Program-made: the position numbers and the translations under genes | Shown here: piece after piece, positions 18,410-26,974 of the stretch | Position numbering within the stretch: the stretch's first letter is position 1 | Layout of the letters: each line of letters starts with the position of its first letter | The notes under the pieces: model-generated | What the model was told of the DNA's origin: nothing | What the model saw: the letters and a program-made list of their open reading frames with translations, nothing else | Database searches by the model: none | Source: CAUZFZ01 sp963579025 | GTDB lineage: Bacteria; Planctomycetota; Planctomycetia; Planctomycetales; Planctomycetaceae | Direction of reading: 5' to 3' | DNA: 64,000 bases | NCBI GenBank assembly: GCA_963579025.1 | Contig: CAUZFZ010000035.1 | Span: forward strand, 9,597-73,596

Positions 18410-19630
18410 ATGAAATTCCGCTACTCAGCCGCTGGACCTGACGGTGACGTCCTTGTCGGTTTCGTCGAAGCCGACGACGAGGCAGCGGCGCGCCATCAGC
18501 TCCAGGCTCGCGGCATTCAACCGGAGTTGATCGAGCCCGCGGCTGACGACTCCGCTGCAGTTGTACCTGAGAAACAGACATCGGCGCGGTTGACTCGATC
18601 GGAACAGACCGAAGCTATCGGCCAGATCGGGGACATCATCAGCGTCGGGATTCCGCTCAGTGCCGGCCTGTGGACGCTTGCGGAAGAGATGCCGTCCAAA
18701 CGTTCGCGAGCGGTCTTTCGCAGTATGAGTTTGCAACTCGACGAGGGGCATTCACTGGATGACGTTCTGTCGGGCCATGCGGATTCGTTACCGCGATGGC
18801 TCTCCGCCGTCCTGAAGTCCGGCGCGGAAACAGGCCGAGTTGCCGAGAGCGTTCGGCACTATGTGCAGTTTACGCGTCTGCGATCGGCCCAGCTTGGTCG
18901 GCTCGCTGTCTGCCTGCTGTATCCAGCGATTCTCGTGCTGGCAGCGCTCGTGATGACCGGATTTCTACTCATGGGGCTCCTCCCGATGTTCCGTAAGATC
19001 TTTGAAGACTTTGGAACACAATTGCCCGGGGCCACTGAAGCAATGTTTAATATTTCCGACATAGTCGTGCCGCTCATTGAGGACTGGTACATCACCGTGC
19101 CAGTCATGATCGTCGTGTTTACGGTCACGCGTTCTCTGTTACGCACCTTCATCGGACCGAGCGGGCTGCGTCGGCTGTTGTACGAAGTGCCCATCATTGG
19201 ACAAATGATGAAATTCACCGCGTTGTCCGAATTCTGCCACCTGCTGGCTCTGCTCGTTGAGAATCAGACACCGCTGCCCAGGGCGTTCGATCTTGTGTCC
19301 CAGGGCGTTCGCGATCCCAACCTGTCGTTGGGGGCTGCGGAAGCCGCCGCTCAGCTCACACGAGGAATTCCAGCAACTCGCCTGCGAGCATTTGTTCCAG
19401 AGTTACCTGACGAACTCCTGCGGATTCCCGGCTGGGAATCCGGTGAGCGGGACCTGGCCGACTCTCTGCGAGCTGCCAGCGATGTGTTCTGTATTCAGTC
19501 CGAGGTCACCGCTCGCTCGATCGCGGGTTTCGTTGCACCAGTGGCGGTGCTGGCAGTCGCGATTGGCGTCGGTTTTTTTGTCCTCGCGATGTTCATGCCT
19601 TTGGTCAGTTTGCTTAACGACCTGTCCTGA
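18410..19630 (+). CDS. GspF-like inner-membrane platform protein, second of three
   Basis: A 406-residue protein and the most canonical of the three: MKFRYSAAGPDGDVLVGFVE is the classic GspF leader with FxYxA...G. Two T2SSF domains follow, with EQTEAIGQIGDIISVGIPL opening the first and LSEFCHLLALLVENQTPLPRA the second. Membrane helices lie at about residues 165-190, 220-245 and 375-400 (GFVAPVAVLAVAIGVGFFVLA). Its TGA stop at 19628-19630 overlaps the ATG of the third GspF-like gene by one base, so translation is probably coupled. Three divergent GspF-like proteins side by side suggest a hetero-oligomeric platform rather than recent duplication. Confidence 0.92.
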   Translation: MKFRYSAAGPDGDVLVGFVEADDEAAARHQLQARGIQPELIEPAADDSAAVVPEKQTSARLTRSEQTEAIGQIGDIISVGIPLSAGLWTLAEEMPSKRSRAVFRSMSLQLDEGHSLDDVLSGHADSLPRWLSAVLKSGAETGRVAESVRHYVQFTRLRSAQLGRLAVCLLYPAILVLAALVMTGFLLMGLLPMFRKIFEDFGTQLPGATEAMFNISDIVVPLIEDWYITVPVMIVVFTVTRSLLRTFIGPSGLRRLLYEVPIIGQMMKFTALSEFCHLLALLVENQTPLPRAFDLVSQGVRDPNLSLGAAEAAAQLTRGIPATRLRAFVPELPDELLRIPGWESGERDLADSLRAASDVFCIQSEVTARSIAGFVAPVAVLAVAIGVGFFVLAMFMPLVSLLNDLS

Positions 19631-21162
19631 TGGGGCGACCCATGTCTGATGTGTTTGTTGGCGTACTGTTCAGCGTGCTGCCGATTCTACTGGTTGTGTT
19701 CTGCAACTGGCGAATTGTGCGGAATGTTGCGCGACGCTCTCCCAGTACAGCATTGCGGTCGGCGCGTCGCATTTCCATTGCCGCATCGATTGCGATCGTG
19801 GTCCCTGGCGCGGCGGTTGTCGTTGGACTTGGTGGCGTCATCCTGATGATTGTCAACTCCGGGTTCAGTGACCCTGGAATCTTCGGATTTGTGGCACTCG
19901 GCATGGCCGGTCTGTTGTGTGGACTGTGCCAGATACCAACATTCCAGCTCGCAACTCACTTGAGAAACCTCGTTGATGAAAACCAGGACAATCTTGAACT
20001 CACCATCGACCGCTGCGCCGGCTGGGTCGAACGCTGGAGCTGGTTGAATCTGATCGTGGTGGGACTGGCTCTTAGCCTGTTCGTACCACCGCTGTTTATC
20101 GTCGCCGTGCTGTTTTTACTTTTCGGAGTCCCGGCGCTGGTCTGGCAGCGACGGCGAGCCCGCGAAAGTCAGCTCCTGTGGGTGCTGGCATTGGCCGCAC
20201 GTCATAACCGCGACTTTGCACGCGAGGTCATGCATCACGCTCGCGGCTGGACCGGGTTTCACGCCTGCCGACTTCGTGAGCTGGTGGTTTACCTGCAGTC
20301 CGGTCGCAAGCTCGGTTTCGCGCTGCAGATGGTTCCGGAGCTGCTGCCAAAGTGGATCGTCGCCGAGATTCAGTCAGCCGAAGAAACCGGCGCGCTGACG
20401 GAAGCACTGGCCGCATCCGCCACCGGTCATGTCACCATGATGAAAGACCGTTTTCGAGCTGGTTCGCCGGGCGGCCTGGTCGTGTACGGCGTCGCGTATC
20501 TCACGATTGCCAGTCAAATTGTCGCATTCCTGTGCATCTGGATCGTGCCCAAGCTGAAAGCCATTTTTAATGGTTTCGGGACGGAACTTCCCTGGGGAAC
20601 TGAGTTGTTCATCGAAGTGTCCGAGCTGGTCGCCAACTACTTCTACATCTTTATGTTGTTCCCGATCTTTCTCCTGTGGGTGGTACACGTCGACCACAGA
20701 GGTTGGCGCACATTAAGACTGCGTGTCCTCAGGAGGCTGTATCCGTTGTTTGATGCATCGAGCGTCCTGAGGCAACTGGCGCGCACGGTTGAGAGGCAGC
20801 AACCGCTCTCTCAGGGTCTGCTGTCGCTGGCGAATTGCCACTATCGACCCAGCACACAGGAGGCAATGGCCAGCATCTATGTGGACGTCGAAAGTGGAGA
20901 CGACGTCTGGTCGCTGCTACATCATGGCGGATTTATTAATCGTCGCGATCTGGCTGTCATACATACCGCCGAACGAGTCGGGAACCTTCCCTGGGCAATC
21001 CGTGCCGTGGCGAATCTGCGCGACCGCAGACTGCAGCATCGACTGGACATTCTCATGCAGTTTCTCCGTCCCGCGCTTGTGCTGTTTCTTGGCGCCGCGG
21101 TTGGGTTCGTCTGTATCGCCATGTTCTCACCGCTGTCAAAGTTGTTGGATGATCTGTCATGA
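19630..21162 (+). CDS. GspF-like protein with membrane-rich N-terminal extension, third of three
   Basis: A 510-residue protein (ATG at 19630; an ATG at 19642 is also possible). The first 190 residues hold about four membrane helices (VFVGVLFSVLPILLVVFC; IVVPGAAVVVGLGGVILMIV; FGFVALGMAGLLCGLC; LIVVGLALSLFVPPLFIVAVLF) that ordinary GspF does not have. The rest comprises two recognisable but diverged T2SSF domains, the first around AREVMHHARGWTGFHACRLRELV, which matches less well than the second (VLRQLARTVERQQPLSQGLL to the final helix). It overlaps both neighbours by one and four bases. The extension may replace the missing GspL/M/C inner-membrane parts, which is speculation. Confidence 0.82.
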   Translation: MGRPMSDVFVGVLFSVLPILLVVFCNWRIVRNVARRSPSTALRSARRISIAASIAIVVPGAAVVVGLGGVILMIVNSGFSDPGIFGFVALGMAGLLCGLCQIPTFQLATHLRNLVDENQDNLELTIDRCAGWVERWSWLNLIVVGLALSLFVPPLFIVAVLFLLFGVPALVWQRRRARESQLLWVLALAARHNRDFAREVMHHARGWTGFHACRLRELVVYLQSGRKLGFALQMVPELLPKWIVAEIQSAEETGALTEALAASATGHVTMMKDRFRAGSPGGLVVYGVAYLTIASQIVAFLCIWIVPKLKAIFNGFGTELPWGTELFIEVSELVANYFYIFMLFPIFLLWVVHVDHRGWRTLRLRVLRRLYPLFDASSVLRQLARTVERQQPLSQGLLSLANCHYRPSTQEAMASIYVDVESGDDVWSLLHHGGFINRRDLAVIHTAERVGNLPWAIRAVANLRDRRLQHRLDILMQFLRPALVLFLGAAVGFVCIAMFSPLSKLLDDLS

Positions 21163-21647
21163 AGACCCTTTGGAACAATCAGATGCGAACGACTTCGCGC
21201 CGACATCATCTGTCGTCCAGGAGTATGTCCGTCAGACGACGGGGAACATCGCTTCTTGAGTTGGTGGTCGGAGCAGCATTGCTTGGCGTTTTTCTGTCGG
21301 GCCTGGTTCCGATGCTCCGTTCGGTGCATCTCGCCAGTCGATTCAACGAGCAACACCAGTCGGCCAACCAGGAACTTGCCAACCAGATGGAACACCTCGC
21401 GGCTCTGCCTGCTGGGAGCATCGATGCCGAACACCTGGCGTCACTGGAACCCTCGCTGGTCGCACAATCACAATTGCCCGACGTTCAACTGACAGCGACC
21501 GCAAGCCCAGCCGATGCCGGCACGCAGAAGATCACATGCGAACTGACCTGGAGCACTGACACGACAAATCAGACTGCACCCGTTCGCCTGACAGCGTGGT
21601 TTCCAGCGGGACCAGCGGACACAGACTCTGTAGCAGCAATCCCGTGA
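21159..21647 (+). CDS. pseudopilin-like protein with prepilin-type signal (GspI-like)
   Basis: A 162-residue protein whose ATG overlaps the previous stop (ATGA). A 29-residue basic leader ends RRRG and is followed by TSLLELVVGAALLGVFLSGLV, a type IV prepilin helix with Glu at mature position 5. The rest is short, with a QELANQMEHLAAL stretch like GspI/GspJ minor pseudopilins, where that helix is followed by a small beta-rich head. Position after GspE/F and before two further pseudopilin-like genes supports a minor pseudopilin. Processing would need a prepilin peptidase encoded elsewhere. Confidence 0.8.
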   Translation: MKTLWNNQMRTTSRRHHLSSRSMSVRRRGTSLLELVVGAALLGVFLSGLVPMLRSVHLASRFNEQHQSANQELANQMEHLAALPAGSIDAEHLASLEPSLVAQSQLPDVQLTATASPADAGTQKITCELTWSTDTTNQTAPVRLTAWFPAGPADTDSVAAIP

Positions 21648-21695
21648 CCAGCCCCAACTGCGGACACAATCCATCAACCTTCGTGAACGACGGCC

Positions 21696-22289
21696 ATGAG
21701 GCGTAAAATAAACAACCAGTCATCAGCACTCGACCGCCGCCGCAGATGGCGGCGCGGTTCGGCGTTGATTCAAATGGCTGTGACGATGACCGTCATGAGC
21801 GTCCTGCTCACTGTTGCGGCAACTGCGCTGTTTCGTACGTACCGACAGCACGGCCGGCAACTGGAACGCGTTGCTCTAACGGCTGCCTGGCAGCGTCTGG
21901 CGCGCGACTTCCGGGACGACGTGCATGCGGCGCGAACGGTCAACATCGACGAAGACAACACGACACGGCTTATTCTCGACAAACCCGATGGGACTGTCGT
22001 GTGGCTCGTGCACGACGATGAGATTCGGCGAATTCAGCAGGCAGGTGGTGCCACCGATGTCGACGTATCAGCGGACCAGGCCGGTGAGCGTTATGTGTTT
22101 CCCGAGGCCTCGGTGACGTTCTCACTCCTCACGGAAACAGCTCAGGCAGATATAGCAGTCGTCGAGATTACTCCACCTGCACCGCCAGGTTCCGTTCCGC
22201 CTCCGGCCGCAGCACTTCACGCTCGTGTATCACTCGATTTCCGCCATTCACCTCCAGATGTTGCTACTTCAGAGAACCCGACCAACTAA
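21696..22289 (+). CDS. pseudopilin-like protein, GspJ-like, lacking Glu5
   Basis: A 197-residue protein with basic leader RRRRWRRG followed by SALIQMAVTMTVMSVLLTVA, a prepilin-like helix in which mature position 5 is Gln rather than the usual Glu. The head region begins RTYRQHGRQLERVALTAAWQRLARDFRDDVHAA, close to the GspJ pattern in which a helix leads into a beta domain. The C-terminus is Pro/Ala-rich. It follows the GspI-like gene by 48 bases. Loss of Glu5 is seen in some tip pseudopilins (GspK), so this may be a tip component. The assignment is by position and N-terminal pattern. Confidence 0.75.
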   Translation: MRRKINNQSSALDRRRRWRRGSALIQMAVTMTVMSVLLTVAATALFRTYRQHGRQLERVALTAAWQRLARDFRDDVHAARTVNIDEDNTTRLILDKPDGTVVWLVHDDEIRRIQQAGGATDVDVSADQAGERYVFPEASVTFSLLTETAQADIAVVEITPPAPPGSVPPPAAALHARVSLDFRHSPPDVATSENPTN

Positions 22290-22318
22290 GGATCGTTCGA
22301 TAGTTACCTGGCTGGAGT

Positions 22319-22356
22319 CCCCTCTCCCCCTGGGGAGAGGGTTAGGGAGAGGGGCA
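22319..22356. repeat. CCCCTCTCCCC-type hairpin repeat, copy 1
   Basis: CCCCTCTCCCC is followed at once by its partner GGGGAGAGGG and by a second partial copy GGGAGAGGGG. The same unit recurs at 47962-47986, and half of it at 54549-54563. It sits between two pseudopilin-like genes and could act as a terminator or an mRNA processing hairpin. Confidence 0.75.
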
Positions 22357-22414
22357 CCGAGCGGTCAGTTATTAGTTTTGCGAAGTTAACCCGCACTATT
22401 GCTACAGACGAATC

Positions 22415-22852
22415 ATGCAACGAAACCAGTCATACTTATCGGATACAGCAAGCACACAGCGCAGGGGGACCATCCTCATCCTGTTCGTGCTCAGCCTCCT
22501 TCTGTTGTCGTTGACAGTTGGAGTACTGATCCGATCAACCGTGACTCAGCGGAGCCTGGTACGCAGTGACGTGCAGCGTGTGCAGGCCGACTGGCTCGTT
22601 CATTCGGCAGCGGCCAGAGCCGCATCTCAACTGCGGATCAGCACTGATTACACCGGTGAGCAGTGGTCCATTCCGGCGGAGGCGTTGAATCAACACGATG
22701 CTGCACTGGCCAACATTCAGGTCGCGACCGATCCCGAATCTGAGACTCGGCGACTTGTGACGATCACTGTGAATTATCCACCCGAAGGTCCACATCGTGT
22801 TCGGGCGACACGAGTTCTACCAGTCACGGTCTCGGCGACCGAAGCAAATTAG
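22415..22852 (+). CDS. small GspK/PilX-like minor pseudopilin
   Basis: A 145-residue protein. The basic leader ends QRRG and is followed by TILILFVLSLLLLSLTVGVLI, a prepilin-like helix with no Glu at position 5, as in GspK and PilX-type proteins, whose sequences also run G-x-x-L-I. The continuation RSTVTQRSLVRSDVQRVQADWLVHSAAARAA resembles the helix that follows in GspK (typically ...A.....A.A). Typical GspK is about 300 residues and carries a large insertion, so this is a minimal version. The gene begins 125 bases after the GspJ-like gene, across a hairpin repeat, and is followed by the DUF1559 gene. Confidence 0.75.
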   Translation: MQRNQSYLSDTASTQRRGTILILFVLSLLLLSLTVGVLIRSTVTQRSLVRSDVQRVQADWLVHSAAARAASQLRISTDYTGEQWSIPAEALNQHDAALANIQVATDPESETRRLVTITVNYPPEGPHRVRATRVLPVTVSATEAN

Positions 22853-22904
22853 TGAGCCATCTGCTCATCACAAAACGAACCCGCAAATCGCAGGAGTCAT
22901 CAGA

Positions 22905-23783
22905 ATGAAACGATATACAACTGGTTCAGCATTGGACAGTACGTTGCAACGCAAAGGCTTCACGCTGATCGAACTGCTGGTAGTGATCGCGATCATCGCC
23001 ATCCTGATTGCGTTACTACTTCCAGCTGTGCAGCAGGCCCGTGAGGCGGCTCGACGCTCGCAGTGCAAAAACAATCTGGCCCAACTGGCGCTGGCCATGC
23101 TCAACTACGAGATGGCCCATGGCGTGCTGCCACCGGGTTGTGTTAACACCACCGGCCCGATCGAGACGGCGGCCGAGGGATACCATATTTCGTGGACGGT
23201 GAATCTGCTGCCGTATCTCGATCAAGGTCCGCTGTTCCGCGATTTTGATTTTGACAAAGGTGCGTATGAGCAAACCAAACGGATCAATGAAGCGCGGATG
23301 AGTGTCCTGCTGTGTCCGAGTGATCCAGGTGACCACACGGACGTCGCGCAATCCAGCTATGCCGGCTGCCACAACGGCGTCGAAGCACAGATTGACGTCG
23401 ACAATGACGGAGTCCTTTTCCTGAACAGTTCGGTTCGTTATCGGGACATCGGCGACGGCAGCTCTAACACCATTTTCCTGGGCGAGAAGCAGCTCACGCT
23501 GGGTGATCTGAACTGGCTGTCCGGTACAAGGTCGACGCTCCGTAACACGGGGACAGTACCCAACTCACTGATGCTTCGAGGCAATCGAATCAATATTCGC
23601 ACGCAGAAACCGGCCGAGTTTGAAGACGCCACCGTTGTCGGTGGATTCGGCAGCTGGCACACGGGCGGTGGCCAGTTCGCGCTGGGTGACGGCTCGGTCA
23701 GGTTTCTCAATGAGAGAATCGATATCGAGACATTCCACCACTTGGGCAGCCGCAACGATGACAACTTCGTCGGCGAATTTTGA
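22905..23783 (+). CDS. DUF1559 domain-containing prepilin-type protein
   Basis: A 292-residue protein. The ATG at 22905 has AGGAG eight bases upstream, so the longer frame (22797) is not used. Its leader ends RKG and is followed by FTLIELLVVIAIIAILIALLL, the textbook prepilin motif with Glu5. Then come PAVQQAREAARRSQCKNNL and a GspG-like body with the DUF1559 end motif HxxxxQFALGDGSVRFL. The family is greatly expanded in planctomycetes and its role is unknown; pilus-like or envelope-fibre subunits have been proposed. This copy lies right after the E-F-F-F-pseudopilin operon, making it the obvious candidate for the major subunit or substrate of that machine. Confidence 0.92.
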   Translation: MKRYTTGSALDSTLQRKGFTLIELLVVIAIIAILIALLLPAVQQAREAARRSQCKNNLAQLALAMLNYEMAHGVLPPGCVNTTGPIETAAEGYHISWTVNLLPYLDQGPLFRDFDFDKGAYEQTKRINEARMSVLLCPSDPGDHTDVAQSSYAGCHNGVEAQIDVDNDGVLFLNSSVRYRDIGDGSSNTIFLGEKQLTLGDLNWLSGTRSTLRNTGTVPNSLMLRGNRINIRTQKPAEFEDATVVGGFGSWHTGGGQFALGDGSVRFLNERIDIETFHHLGSRNDDNFVGEF

Positions 23784-23926
23784 GTCGAGATGAGGATGGA
23801 AGTCGACCATTGTTGAACCACAGGCCGTTGACGGGCACGTTTGCTAGACTCCAGAACGTGTTTGCGACTCACGTGCATGCCGCACGTGTGCTGTTCAACT
23901 ATGCCTGAGTTTCGATGGAGTCCTCA

Positions 23927-25765
23927 GTGAATATTCGCCGAGTCTGTCTCGCCATTGCGATGGCCGCATCCAGTCTTGCCGCATCTGCCGCAGAGCCCCC
24001 GCGATTCGAATTCACGCGCATGGTGGCTCACTGGGCTACGTATTCCGATGCAGAATATCTGCCCTTTCTGAAGGAGGCGCAGCCGGAAGTCGTACAGCTC
24101 GGCTTTTACGGAGGCCACTTCTGGAGCCTCGCTCACACGCCGCAGTACAAGGGTTACCCGGCGCACTTTCCGCATCAGGGTCTGAAGGAAACCGGCGGGT
24201 GGTTCGAAGAGAAGAACGCTGCGATTCACGGGATCGGAGCGAAGGTCGTCGGGCACTTCAATGTCGAGTTCCTGGTCGGTGAACCAGACGGAGAAAAGGG
24301 GCCGCGCGGTTTCTTTCACTTCTACAGGAACCTCTGGAACGAAGACGAGCTCGGCCCGAAGCCTGTCGCCGATCCGCTTGAGATGATGGAGAAGAACGCC
24401 GACGGTACGCCGATCACCAATAGCAGCTACTCGATCGGCGGCATGCGGGAATACTGGGCATGCCTTCGCAACCCGAACTGGCAGAAGGTCCTGAAAGCCT
24501 GGGTGAAGCGCGGTATCGACCGAGGCCTGGACGGCTACATCGCCAACTACTTCTATCGCCACAACTGCCTGTGCGAGCATTGTCAGTCAGGATTCCGTGG
24601 CTACATGGGCGAGCGCTTCGGCGCTGACGAACTGCAGAAGCAGTTCGGAATCTCAGACGTCACGAAGCACAAATTCAAAGAGATCGGTTTCTGGCACAAC
24701 CCCGACGAATCCACACCGCTGAAGCGTGAAATGCTCCGCTGGTCGCAAATCTCGAACAAACAGGTCTTCGACGAGGTCTTCCACAAATACGGTCGCTCAC
24801 TCAAGCCCGATCTGATCACAGCTCAGTGGAATCATCTGGGCAACTTCTCGCAAATTCGCGGAGACGAGCGTTGCATGCTGGCTGGCGATGTGTGGGGCAA
24901 AGACGAAACTTACCTGTGGTACAGCACTGGCAGCGCGGCTTTCTTCACAGACATCGAAAAGCGATATCTGGGCGAGGGAACTCTGCAGGCGCGATTCATT
25001 CGCGGTGCGTTCGACGACAAGCCGTTCACGCTGGGGAAGTACGAAGGCACTCGCATCCGAGCGGCCATCTCGGAACTCGCGGCGAACGGCGGGGCACCAA
25101 TGGGCTTTTATACCCGCTTCACCGATCCAGCGGCCCGCGAAGTTATCACGCGGTATTACCAGTTCCTGAAGCGCTACGACTCAATCTACCGTGCCAGTCG
25201 ATCCCACGCGGAAGCCGTGCTGCTGTTCCCGCGCAAAGCGGTTCACAAGGGCGACGTGAAAGTTGTCGAGACGTTTCGGTCGCTGGGAGCAAAACTGCTC
25301 GACGAGCACGTCCTGTTCGACATCGTTCCCGACGACCTGGCCGACGAGGACCGATTGCAGAAGTACTCATCCGTCGTGACGACTGAATCGGGCAACGTCG
25401 ATACGGTCATTGGCAATGCCGGACGGAGCCGATTCGATCTCCCCTGGACGGTTCGAGTTTCAGCCAGTCGCCCGCCTGTCGGCGACGAGTTGACACTGCA
25501 TTTCGTGAACTACAACCGCGTCGAGCCGCCGAAGGACGGTAAGGGCAAGCCGAGCGCAGGCCGCGGGATCGTCGATGAGAAGCCGATCGCCAGTGACGGC
25601 GGCCCATGCAGTGTCGTTCTGCCCACAGGGCTGCAGCCGAAAACTGTTTCGGTCATCACACCGGAAGCGTCGGCTCCCAAGCCGCTTGAGTTCGCGCTCA
25701 AGGACGGCCGCATCATTTTTCGGTTGCCGGGATTTCTGGTGTATTCCGCAGTCCTGGTTCGATAG
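23927..25765 (+). CDS. putative secreted glycoside-hydrolase-like protein
   Basis: The GTG at 23927 has GGAG seven bases upstream and is preferred over the in-frame ATG at 23915, which is only four codons longer. The 612-residue product starts with a signal peptide (RRVCLAIAMAASSLAASA). The body opens FEFTRMVAHWATYSDAEYLPFLKEAQPEVVQLG, a TIM-barrel start resembling hypothetical glycosyl-hydrolase (GHL) and GH42-like families. GYIANYFYRHNCLCEHCQSGFRGYM is a further family-like stretch, in which C-x2-C may bind a metal. A C-terminal beta-rich region starts near 480 (LPWTVRVSASRPPVGDELTLH). Catalytic residues could not be fixed, so substrate is unknown. It is flanked by the DUF1559 gene and a converging DUF4058 gene. 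Confidence 0.72.
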   Translation: MNIRRVCLAIAMAASSLAASAAEPPRFEFTRMVAHWATYSDAEYLPFLKEAQPEVVQLGFYGGHFWSLAHTPQYKGYPAHFPHQGLKETGGWFEEKNAAIHGIGAKVVGHFNVEFLVGEPDGEKGPRGFFHFYRNLWNEDELGPKPVADPLEMMEKNADGTPITNSSYSIGGMREYWACLRNPNWQKVLKAWVKRGIDRGLDGYIANYFYRHNCLCEHCQSGFRGYMGERFGADELQKQFGISDVTKHKFKEIGFWHNPDESTPLKREMLRWSQISNKQVFDEVFHKYGRSLKPDLITAQWNHLGNFSQIRGDERCMLAGDVWGKDETYLWYSTGSAAFFTDIEKRYLGEGTLQARFIRGAFDDKPFTLGKYEGTRIRAAISELAANGGAPMGFYTRFTDPAAREVITRYYQFLKRYDSIYRASRSHAEAVLLFPRKAVHKGDVKVVETFRSLGAKLLDEHVLFDIVPDDLADEDRLQKYSSVVTTESGNVDTVIGNAGRSRFDLPWTVRVSASRPPVGDELTLHFVNYNRVEPPKDGKGKPSAGRGIVDEKPIASDGGPCSVVLPTGLQPKTVSVITPEASAPKPLEFALKDGRIIFRLPGFLVYSAVLVR

Positions 25766-25779
25766 CGAGGCCGGCTTAC

Positions 25780-26562
25780 TTACGCTGGACGACCAGCCTC
25801 GGCAATCCGAGTGCGACACCATTCAAGCTCGTCAGATGGAACAGAGCCCGGCGGATCAGCGTCGTATCCAAGCAGTGCAGGATACGGCCCGGCGGTCCAG
25901 CAGCGTTCGAACGCGGCCTGCAGATCAAGACGCACATCCGTGTCGTCGCTTGCCAGCGGTATCGAGACTCGCGGCAGGCGGTCCTGCAGTCTGACCTCGT
26001 ACACTTCGTACTGAGCGGGCGAGCGCCGCGTGACGAGCACTACGTACGGGCTGCTGATTCGGTCTGCGACGGAACCGCTTTCCGGAAACCGTCGTTGACC
26101 CGCGCGGAGCAGGTCGATCTCAACGAGACTTGCTCCGGCAGCAAGCAGTTCGGAACGCTTGCGCTGATACGAGTCCAGCCCCGATCCCCCCGACTTGTTG
26201 TCCGGGCTGAGGATCTCGATCGATGTCACGACGCGATTGCCGGCCGCCGGCTCGATGATGTGGATGACCGGTTCGCGGAACTCTTCCAGTTCGATCACCA
26301 GCGGCTGGTCGACAACGGGGGGAGCCAGTACCGCTGTTCCGCCATCGGAATTTGCTGTCCCCGTCTCGATGACGGATACGTCCGGATACACGGGACGCTC
26401 GTGCTCGACCAGCACCAGTCGGTCCTGAGTGAGAGCCGCATATCGCGGCCGCAAGACGGGCTGGAGTTGCTCGGCGATGTGTGTGATTAACCGATCGTGA
26501 AAGTCAGGCCAAAGGGCCGAACGTTCAAGGTACGGGTCCATGCCGGGGAACGGGCAATTCAT
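25780..26562 (-). CDS. DUF4058 family protein
   Basis: A 260-residue protein starting MNCPFPGMDPYLE, the signature opening of DUF4058. Further family features are LWPDFHDRLITHIAEQLQP, YPDVSVIE and an acidic region IEILSPDNKSGGSGLDSYQRKR that resembles the restriction-endonuclease-like Uma2 core (SP-N-K-G/Y-x-K). Nuclease activity has been suggested for similar folds but is not demonstrated for DUF4058. The gene converges with the glycoside-hydrolase-like gene and diverges from the nitrate cluster. A planctomycete or cyanobacterial type family; cell location is cytoplasmic by lack of a signal. Confidence 0.88.
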   Translation of the reverse strand: MNCPFPGMDPYLERSALWPDFHDRLITHIAEQLQPVLRPRYAALTQDRLVLVEHERPVYPDVSVIETGTANSDGGTAVLAPPVVDQPLVIELEEFREPVIHIIEPAAGNRVVTSIEILSPDNKSGGSGLDSYQRKRSELLAAGASLVEIDLLRAGQRRFPESGSVADRISSPYVVLVTRRSPAQYEVYEVRLQDRLPRVSIPLASDDTDVRLDLQAAFERCWTAGPYPALLGYDADPPGSVPSDELEWCRTRIAEAGRPA

Positions 26563-26903
26563 AATCTCACTCCAGACTTCCAGACAGTGGTCGATGAATC
26601 AGTTTACGCCAGACTCATCGTCGGAACCAGAACGCTCTTTCGCGTGGCTCAATGTCTGCCATGTCCGATGCTTTGTCTCAAGTCAGAAATGCGTGCCCAC
26701 TGCGCAGTCAGCGCGTATTTGTGAAACGACTGGCGTCGGCCGACAAGGAATGGCTGACCACGTATCGGACAGCCGTGCTTTCAGATCGTGCATGCCGACT
26801 GAATGGTCGGCCGTTGGCGAGAAGGGTCGTCTTGTCGTAACTCCTTTAGTAGAGGATGGATGCACCGGTTGATCAGATTATGCATCGAACCTGCACGCTA
26901 AAC

Positions 26904-26919
26904 TGGCACGGTCGTTGCA
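26904..26919 (+). promoter_or_regulatory. sigma-54 (RpoN) promoter for the nitrate assimilation cluster
   Basis: TGGCACGGTCGTTGCA matches the sigma-54 consensus TGGCAC(G)-N4-TTGC(A/T) with the invariant GG (26905-26906) and GC (26917-26918) twelve bases apart. Transcription would begin near 26930 and run into the narK-like gene at 27247. Nitrogen-assimilation genes are classic sigma-54/NtrC targets, which fits the context. Confidence 0.8.
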
Positions 26920-26944
26920 ACACAAGGCAATAGATCGAAATCCG

Positions 26945-26974
26945 GCAGCCTCAAATCGCGCTTGACGAGGCTGC
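26945..26974 (+). promoter_or_regulatory. leader hairpin downstream of the sigma-54 promoter
   Basis: GCAGCCTC (26945-26952) pairs perfectly with GAGGCTGC (26967-26974) over a 14-base loop. It lies about 15 bases after the predicted start of transcription. Leader hairpins ahead of nitrate genes can be targets of antitermination regulators in other bacteria; whether this one is such a target is unknown, and no T-run follows. Confidence 0.45.
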
